Shown in pieces: positions 7,378 to 12,256 of a DNA stretch of 12,256 nt. Where the stretch lies: positions 1-12,256 of the forward strand of contig JAGQHH010000056.1 in assembly GCA_020431945.1 (NCBI GenBank), given 5' to 3'. The stretch is from Cyanobacteria bacterium HKST-UBA02 (GTDB lineage: Bacteria; Cyanobacteriota; Vampirovibrionia; Obscuribacterales; Obscuribacteraceae). The stretch's first letter is position 1, and each line of letters opens with the position of its first letter. The position numbers and the translations under genes were made by a program. The notes below the pieces were generated by a model. It made no database searches. It saw nothing but the letters and a program-made list of their open reading frames with translations, and was not told where the DNA came from.

Positions 7378-7432
7378 AATGTAGTATCCTCGATATCGAT
7401 CTCTGCTCCATTCTGGCTGAGACCCGGCCCGG

Positions 7433-7477
7433 GCACAGCCAGGAATTGGCGAAAGCGCTGTCAGGGAAATCCTGATC
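7433..7477 (-). promoter_or_regulatory. Conserved 45-bp upstream element, copy before the receiver gene
   Basis: This is the second copy of the element at 6412-6456 (34 of 45 identical, no gaps). It ends about 56 nt before the receiver ATG at 7377. The dyad TCAGG-N5-CCTGA is exact (7461-7475). As this is the divergent intergenic region, a bound regulator could also affect the + strand gene at 7548. The binding protein is unknown. Confidence 0.6.
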
Positions 7478-7507
7478 TTCACTCGATCACAGGATTTTCA
7501 CTTTAAT
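7478..7507 (+). promoter_or_regulatory. Weak candidate sigma-70 promoter for the 7548 gene and kinase/regulator unit
   Basis: TTCACT at 7478-7483 matches four of six bases of a -35 box. TTTAAT at 7502-7507 matches five of six of a -10 box, with an 18-bp spacer. Transcription would begin about 35 nt before the start codon, just upstream of or within the second CGATCACAGG repeat. The match is modest and could be chance. Confidence 0.25.
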
Positions 7508-7523
7508 ACCCTACGATCACAGG
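7484..7523 (+). repeat. Direct repeat CGATCACAGG, two copies 30 bp apart
   Basis: CGATCACAGG occurs at 7484-7493 and again at 7514-7523, a spacing of 30 bp or about three helical turns. This places both copies on one DNA face upstream of the gene at 7548. The pair flanks a possible -10 box. The shorter GATCACAGGTA also occurs at 6801-6811. A binding site for a dimeric or cooperative regulator is plausible, such as the LuxR-type regulator encoded downstream, but this is not shown. Confidence 0.4.
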
Positions 7524-7547
7524 TAGTTTGTTAAGGAGGGACATATC

Positions 7548-7808
7548 ATGTCGCTCAAGCACCGGAACTATCTAAAACAGCACGAAAACGAGTACCCGTT
7601 CCCACTTGACGGCAGTCACTGGGCGAGACTGGTGAGCATTCGCCTGAAGCTCGCACGGAGAGCCGACGCCGATAGAAGGGAAGATCCCATCGCTCGGTAT
7701 CATATGAGCCACTACATAAGCAGCATGGCCGAGCAGATTTCCATCCGCTCCGGTCTGAGACGCTGGACCGGAGACTTCAAGATGCCCGAAAACCACCTGC
7801 AGAACTAG
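7548..7808 (+). CDS. Small basic protein of unknown function
   Basis: This 86-residue protein is not recognised. It is rich in Arg, His, Ser and Tyr, has no hydrophobic segment or signal peptide, and has no cysteine. A likely helix spans about residues 25-40 (HWARLVSIRLKLARRADADRRED). It is probably cytoplasmic. The start is firm: AAGGAGG at 7533-7539 is a near-perfect ribosome-binding site eight bases before ATG, the best in this part of the window. It is the first gene of a three-gene + strand unit, 23 nt ahead of the sensor kinase. It shares an intergenic region with the divergent receiver gene. A role linked to the kinase is suggested only by position. Confidence 0.65.
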   Translation: MSLKHRNYLKQHENEYPFPLDGSHWARLVSIRLKLARRADADRREDPIARYHMSHYISSMAEQISIRSGLRRWTGDFKMPENHLQN

Positions 7809-7831
7809 CCCTGCTCCGGCCCGATTGAGAG

Positions 7832-9748
7832 ATGTACTCGATTAACAAGCCGGACGAGAAGATTGTCCATCAGCAAACCCTGATGGCACAGGGATTACTC
7901 TGTCTGGTAGTGCTTGCCTGCCTGGCGGCGATTTCTGGCTGGCTCCTGAACTTGCCCAGCCTGCGCTCGCTTCATCTATCCCTGGTATCCATACCTCTTA
8001 GCCTGGCATTCAACCACCTGCTCATTGCCTGCAGCGCTCTCCTGAGCGGTATCGACAACCGGTCGTTCAAGCTCCGCTTGCTGGCAGTCCTCCTCTCGAC
8101 CCTGACCCTTTTATTGACCTTTTTCAGCATGCTCTGGTCTATGCTGTTTCCGGGAATTCCGGGGATCAATCAGACCTTTGCCGATATACTTGGCATTCAG
8201 GAATCGGTCAACGAGATGTCGCCGATTACCGCCATCTGTTTCACCTGCCTGTCGGTGACATTGATCGTCAGACAGGTTCGTTGCTCGCCGGGGTTCAAGA
8301 ACTTCTCCGAAACCCTGTCCCTGCTGACAGTGCTATTGAGCGAGACTGCCCTGATCGGCTGGGGATATGGAACTCAGATACTCTACAACTGGCACCTGTT
8401 CCACCAGGCCATACTCTTTCCCACTGCCACGATGATCCTGGTCTCCAGTATCGGCATAGCCATTCTGGGTGCCCGGGACAGCTTTCTAGCCCTGATCACC
8501 AAGCGCTCCCAGGGAGGCTATGTGGCAAGACGATTGCTGCCCCTCTCCATCATTCTTCCTGTAATGATCAGTATCGAGGGAGGCATAACACCATATACGG
8601 AGATGGACTTCCTCACCCTGGTACTGCTGTTTCTCTTTTCACTGCCTGTATTCGTTCTCTGGGTCTCTCATTCACTCCACCTCCTCCATATGAGCTCGAG
8701 AAAGGCGGAATGGGAACGGCGGCGCCTGGAACTCCTGGTAGAGAGTTCGGACGATGCCATCATCCTGATCAGCCCCGGAGAGAACATACTGAGCTGGAAC
8801 AAAGGTGCCGAGAACATCTATGGATGGAGTCCCGAAGAGATGATCGGCAGACCGGTGCACAAGCTCTGGAGCACCCGGGAGAGCGAACAGGAGAATTGCC
8901 CTTTCGATCTCGATATCAGGCATGAGCAAGCCGTGCATACAACTAAAACCGGTAATTCCATCGATGTCGATCTGACCATGTCTCCGGCTGGCTCCGATGA
9001 CGAGAATCTTGACGGATTCTGCCTTATCGTGAGAGACATCACCGAAGCCAAACGTGCGGCATCGCTGGAGACGGCCTGTCGGATAGCAGCCGCGGAAGAG
9101 TCGGAAAGGTTGCGGCTTTCTCGCGAGTTGCATGACGAGATCGGCCAGCGTCTGGCCACAGCAGGTTTTTATGTGCAATCGGCGAAGTGCGCCCTTCCCG
9201 CCCGATCGAAAGCCGGAGGAGCGCTTGAGAAGCTGAGCGAGGCTCTCAACGATCTTGGTCAGGAGATCAGGAGAGTGACCCTGGAGCTGAGACCATCGAT
9301 TCTCGATGCTATCGGACTGCATGCAGCAGTGGAGCGTTATATGGACGGCTGGAGCGAACGAACCGGCATCAAGACGGTCATAGTCTGGCAAGGCCAGGAG
9401 CGCCTGTCGCGGTTCGAAGAGTCCCTGGTCTACCGGGTTATTCAGGAGGCGCTCACCAATGCTTTCAAGCATTCCCACGCTCATCTGGTCACGGTCCTCG
9501 TCAAGATCGACAGCGAACAATTCCTGGCTGTTGTAGAGGATGATGGAGTCGGCTTCGAGATTGACAAACCAGGACGTCCCGATGCCCTGGGCTTGAGCGG
9601 TATGAAAGAGAGACTGAACATTCTCGGTGGAACCATCAATTTCAAGTCCAGCCCCGGCAACGGCACCACAGTGATAATCAGCGTTCCCAGAGGAGGTTCG
9701 AATCCGGTCGCCAATGAAAAGCAGAATCAGAGTCTTGCTCGCCGATGA
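7832..9748 (+). CDS. Membrane sensor histidine kinase (multi-TM, PAS, HisKA_3, HATPase; NarX/DesK-like class)
   Basis: This 638-residue kinase senses an unknown signal and phosphorylates a NarL-type regulator. The first ~285 residues hold about eight hydrophobic segments with short loops and no large periplasmic domain, so the signal is likely in or near the membrane. A PAS domain follows at about 301-404 (ESSDDAIILIS, WNKGAENIYGWSPEEMIGR, ending FCLIVRDITEAK). The HisKA_3 dimerisation domain has the phosphoacceptor H434 in SRELHDEIGQ. The ATPase domain has N543 in VIQEALTNAFKHSHA, the G1 box EDDGVGF at 569-575, and a GLSGMKERL/GNGTTV end. This is the HPK7 group, which pairs with LuxR-HTH regulators, exactly what follows. 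The ribosome-binding site is weak (GAGAG next to ATG). Its last 35 nt overlap the regulator gene in another frame. Confidence 0.93.
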   Translation: MYSINKPDEKIVHQQTLMAQGLLCLVVLACLAAISGWLLNLPSLRSLHLSLVSIPLSLAFNHLLIACSALLSGIDNRSFKLRLLAVLLSTLTLLLTFFSMLWSMLFPGIPGINQTFADILGIQESVNEMSPITAICFTCLSVTLIVRQVRCSPGFKNFSETLSLLTVLLSETALIGWGYGTQILYNWHLFHQAILFPTATMILVSSIGIAILGARDSFLALITKRSQGGYVARRLLPLSIILPVMISIEGGITPYTEMDFLTLVLLFLFSLPVFVLWVSHSLHLLHMSSRKAEWERRRLELLVESSDDAIILISPGENILSWNKGAENIYGWSPEEMIGRPVHKLWSTRESEQENCPFDLDIRHEQAVHTTKTGNSIDVDLTMSPAGSDDENLDGFCLIVRDITEAKRAASLETACRIAAAEESERLRLSRELHDEIGQRLATAGFYVQSAKCALPARSKAGGALEKLSEALNDLGQEIRRVTLELRPSILDAIGLHAAVERYMDGWSERTGIKTVIVWQGQERLSRFEESLVYRVIQEALTNAFKHSHAHLVTVLVKIDSEQFLAVVEDDGVGFEIDKPGRPDALGLSGMKERLNILGGTINFKSSPGNGTTVIISVPRGGSNPVANEKQNQSLARR

Positions 9749-10370
9749 TCACCGGGTCCTGCGCGAGGGGTTGAAACATCTTCTCACCCAGAATCCATCG
9801 ATCGAAGTAATCGGAGACTATGACAGCGCCGCAGAGCTGATTGCCGGAACGGCGAAGCTCAAGCCGGATGTCGTGCTGCTCGACTACTCCATGCCCTGCT
9901 CGAAACCACCGGAGACTATCCAGAGCCTGAAACGGGAGTCGCGGGAGACAGCCGTGATAATGCTCACCATGTACGATGATCTGGCCTACCTCAATCTCTG
10001 TCTCGAGGCCGGAGCCTCTGGCTATGTCCTGAAAGCATCACCTACCACGGATGTCTTCCAGGCCATCATCACCGTGGCTCGCGGCGGCGTATTCATCGAT
10101 CCGGCCATGGCTCGCAAAGTAGCCGAGAGAATGGTGCGCCAGAAGGACAACTTTAACGAAGCCATATCGGCGACCCTGTCGGATCGGGAGTCGGAGGTCC
10201 TGCGCCTGGTCGCCCGGGGCAATACCAACAAAGAGATCGGAGAGCTCAAGAACCTCAGCGAGAAGACCGTCGAGACCTACCGCGCCCGGGCCATGGAAAA
10301 GCTCGGTCTGGCCAAGCGCTCGGATCTCTTGCGTTATGCTCTCAGCCTGGGCTGGCTGGATAACCTCTGA
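9714..10370 (+). CDS. NarL/FixJ-family response regulator (REC plus LuxR-type HTH)
   Basis: This 218-residue DNA-binding regulator is the evident partner of the kinase encoded just before it. The receiver domain occupies about residues 4-122, with acidic pair D11/D12 (LADDH), phosphoacceptor D57 in VLLDYSMP, T85 in MLTMYDD and K107 in YVLKASP. The LuxR HTH spans about 152-212, with the typical LSDRESEVLRLVARGNTNKEI and LSEKTVETYRARAMEKLGL. The ATG at 9714 lies inside the kinase gene (35-nt overlap). The only good ribosome-binding site, AGGAGG at 9691-9696, is 17 bases away, so coupled translation is likely. No in-frame alternative start lies closer to it. The gene end overlaps the convergent RND gene by 37 nt. 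Targets are unknown; the neighbouring pumps and the 45-bp elements are candidates by position only. Confidence 0.93.
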   Translation: MKSRIRVLLADDHRVLREGLKHLLTQNPSIEVIGDYDSAAELIAGTAKLKPDVVLLDYSMPCSKPPETIQSLKRESRETAVIMLTMYDDLAYLNLCLEAGASGYVLKASPTTDVFQAIITVARGGVFIDPAMARKVAERMVRQKDNFNEAISATLSDRESEVLRLVARGNTNKEIGELKNLSEKTVETYRARAMEKLGLAKRSDLLRYALSLGWLDNL

Positions 10371-12256
10371 CGAAACAGGGAATAAACAGCCGGCAATACG
10401 ATTAGAGTGAGAACAGTCGAAGTAATGAGACCGCCGATGACTACGGTAGCAAGCGGTCTCTGAACCTCGGCGCCCACCGAATCGGCCAGGGCCATGGGCA
10501 AGAAACCGAAGGATGCCACCATGGCCGTCATGAGCACCGGCCGCAATCTTCGCCGGGCAGCCAGGAGCGCTGCTTGACGCGGGCCCAGACCCTGCTCCTT
10601 CTCCATGGACCGAATAGTGGATACGAGAACAACACCGTTCATGACAGCCACTCCGAAAAGAGCAATGAAACCGACCCCGGCAGTAACAGATAGCGGCATC
10701 CCCCGGAGGAGAAGAGCGAAAATCCCCCCGGAGAATGCCAGGGGCACATTCATGAAAACCAGCAAGCCCGGCTTCACTGAATCGAACTGGACATAGAGAA
10801 GGACGAAAATCAACAGAAGCGATAGAGGCACCAGGATCGACAGCCTCTCCCGGGCCACCTTCAGATTCTCGAACTGACCTCCCCATTCGATCCGGTAGCC
10901 GCTCGGCAGGGAGAGTTTGTCGACCATGGGCTGCGCCTCCTCGACGAAACTTCCCAGATCGCGCTCGCGCACATTGGCCTGTACCGTGAAATAACGATCG
11001 CCATTGCGGTGGGAGATCTGGGCGGCCCCTTCGTTGCGCACGATGCGGGCGATCTGCCCGAGGGGCACCAGATCGCCACCGGACATTGCCACCGGCAGCG
11101 CCGCCAGCTCGTCAGCTCGAGGCATCGATTCCGGATCGAAGCGGACGGCCAGATCGAATCGCGGCTTGCCTTCGAATATAGTGCCAACCACTTTGCCGTC
11201 CCTGGCCGCCGAGATAGCATCGAGAGCATCCTGAGCACGAACGCCATAACCAGCCAGTGCCGTCGAATCGAGAGACGCGGTGACGACCGGCAGGCCGACG
11301 GTCTGCTCGAGCTTAAGATCAGCGGTGCCCTTCACTTTCGCCAGGACACCGGCTACTTTCGTCCCCAGTCGGCGAAGCTCGTCCATGTCAGGACCGAATA
11401 TCCTGATGGCGATATCGCCCTTGCTACCGGCAATCATCTCGTTCATTCTCTGCTCGATAGGCTGAGAGATCGAAAAGCAGAGTCCCGGGACACGCTCCCG
11501 CAAACACCTGGAGACCTCCGCCTCGACCTCCATCTGGCTCATGGCCGGGCGCCAGGAGGAGCGGTCCTTGAGAATCACGAAGGTATCGGTCTCGTCGGTG
11601 CCCATGGGGTCGAAAGCAATCTCCGAATGCCCGGTTCGGGAGACGACTCGATCCACCTCCGGAATCTTCTTCAGTTCACGCTCGACGAGAGTAGTCTGCT
11701 GATCGGCGGTCTGCAGCGAGGCAGACATGGGTCGGTTGATGGTGAGGACCATGGCACCTTCCCTGAGCACCGGGATGAACTCCGATCCCAGAAGGGGAAG
11801 ACAGAAGAGGCTGGCAGCAAAGATAGCGATCGCCATCAAGCTGATCACCAGGGGCCGGCGAACTGCCATAAGCAGCATGTGCCGGTACGGACTTCTGAGC
11901 ACACCCATGAAGAAGCTGTCATGGTCCCGGGTTTTCCTGGCAAGCATAAAATAGGAAAGCGACGGAGTGACAAAAAGAGCAATAGCAAGAGCTGTAATCA
12001 GACCGAACACCACAGTGAGGGCCATGGGATGGAAAGTCTTGCCCGAAACACCCGGAAGAGTCAGGATTGGAAGATAGACAACGGTGATGATGAGCACCGC
12101 GCATAGAACCGGCCCAGCCACTTCGAGCGAAGCTTCTTTCACCGCCCGGAGTCGATCCGCCCCGTCTCCGGCTCTCGACAGGCGGCAGACGATATTCTCC
12201 ATCAAAACCACCGAGCCGTCGATGAGAATGCCGAAATCGATTGCTCCAAGGGAAAG
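10334..12256 (-). CDS. Second heavy-metal efflux RND pump (CzcA/CusA family), 5' partial
   Basis: The C-terminal 640 residues of an HME-RND inner-membrane pump are present; the gene runs off the right edge. The frame is open to the last base, and the codons before the first internal ATG (12211) encode LGAIDFGILIDGSVVLMEN, the TM4 proton-relay motif with Asp, Asp(+6) and Glu(+13) intact. Membrane clusters lie at about 11920-12250, 11790-11870 and 10370-10850, with the porter domain between them (SISQPIEQRMNEMIAGSKGDIAIRIFG). The C-terminal GFIALFGVAVMNGVVLV and RLRPVLMTAMVASFGFLPMA stretches are typical. By eye, the CusA methionine triad is not present. The gene is not followed by an adaptor or channel gene, so those partners, if linked, lie beyond the right edge, in contrast to the pump-first operon at 1-5767. 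It is clearly diverged from that pump, so not a recent duplicate. Confidence 0.93.
   Translation of the reverse strand, partial: LSLGAIDFGILIDGSVVLMENIVCRLSRAGDGADRLRAVKEASLEVAGPVLCAVLIITVVYLPILTLPGVSGKTFHPMALTVVFGLITALAIALFVTPSLSYFMLARKTRDHDSFFMGVLRSPYRHMLLMAVRRPLVISLMAIAIFAASLFCLPLLGSEFIPVLREGAMVLTINRPMSASLQTADQQTTLVERELKKIPEVDRVVSRTGHSEIAFDPMGTDETDTFVILKDRSSWRPAMSQMEVEAEVSRCLRERVPGLCFSISQPIEQRMNEMIAGSKGDIAIRIFGPDMDELRRLGTKVAGVLAKVKGTADLKLEQTVGLPVVTASLDSTALAGYGVRAQDALDAISAARDGKVVGTIFEGKPRFDLAVRFDPESMPRADELAALPVAMSGGDLVPLGQIARIVRNEGAAQISHRNGDRYFTVQANVRERDLGSFVEEAQPMVDKLSLPSGYRIEWGGQFENLKVARERLSILVPLSLLLIFVLLYVQFDSVKPGLLVFMNVPLAFSGGIFALLLRGMPLSVTAGVGFIALFGVAVMNGVVLVSTIRSMEKEQGLGPRQAALLAARRRLRPVLMTAMVASFGFLPMALADSVGAEVQRPLATVVIGGLITSTVLTLIVLPAVYSLFRQRLSSQPRLRA

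Larger units (their letters stand above)
7378..7547. other. Divergent intergenic region between the receiver gene and the 7548 gene
   Basis: These 170 bases separate two divergent transcription units and are the only sizeable non-coding region besides 6343-6464. They hold one 45-bp element, the CGATCACAGG direct repeats, a weak promoter candidate and ribosome-binding sites at both ends. An imperfect inverted pair, GAAATCCTG at 7466-7474 and CAGGATTTTC at 7490-7499, lies in the middle. No RNA gene or riboswitch fold was recognised. Confidence 0.5.

Noticed and set aside
6856..7482. Longer form of the receiver protein starting at GTG 7482
   Set aside because: The extra 35 residues match nothing, the start would put the conserved 45-bp element inside the gene, and ATG at 7377 has a proper ribosome-binding site.
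10038..10886. 282-residue open frame on the - strand spanning the regulator/pump junction
   Set aside because: It is out of frame with the pump and antisense to the regulator; it has no motif and unlikely composition.
11009..12106. 365-residue open frame on the + strand
   Set aside because: It lies entirely opposite the second RND pump, whose frame is a strong family match; the translation is His/Arg/Gly-rich and low-complexity, as expected for a shadow frame.

Overview
The window looks like a metal-resistance and signalling region from a Gram-negative bacterium. It contains tripartite RND efflux systems with a periplasmic lipoprotein adaptor and an outer-membrane channel. It is fairly GC-rich, uses AGA/AGG arginine codons freely, and is densely packed with overlapping genes. 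This would suit a deltaproteobacterial-type (Desulfuromonas/Geobacter-like) genome, but the lineage is a guess: no rRNA or other taxonomic marker is present.

Region 1 (1-5767, + strand) is one tight operon for a heavy-metal efflux pump, in the order inner-membrane RND pump (5' end outside the window), periplasmic adaptor lipoprotein, a 103-residue divergent PII-family protein, and TolC-type outer-membrane channel. Spacings are an ATGA overlap, 11 nt and 1 nt. The PII-like gene inside the pump operon is the most interesting protein here. By eye alignment it has a short T-loop and lacks the usual nucleotide-binding B-loop.

Region 2 (5791-7377, - strand, convergent with region 1) is a set of small genes of largely unknown function. 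Read in transcription order they are: a receiver-only response regulator, an 18-codon mini-ORF, a small hydrophobic/basic protein, a four-cysteine probable zinc protein, and a second small protein paralogous to the first. The mini-ORF resembles the C-terminus of the zinc protein, which suggests a duplicated gene pair with one copy decayed. Nearly the same 45-bp element lies upstream of the receiver gene and of the zinc-protein gene, indicating shared control.

Region 3 (7548-10370, + strand, divergent from region 2) holds an 86-residue protein of unknown function, a multi-pass membrane sensor histidine kinase (PAS, HisKA_3, HATPase), and its overlapping NarL/LuxR-type response regulator. The kinase/regulator pair is a good candidate to control the neighbouring pumps or the small-gene cluster, but that is inference from position.

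Region 4 (10334-12256, - strand) is the C-terminal two thirds of a second heavy-metal RND pump. It is convergent with the response regulator and overlaps it by 37 nt. Both pumps keep the Asp/Asp/Glu proton-relay pattern of metal-efflux RND proteins, and neither shows the three methionines of the Cu/Ag pump CusA, so divalent cations are the more likely substrates. No tRNA, rRNA, CRISPR array, insertion sequence or convincing Rho-independent terminator was seen.
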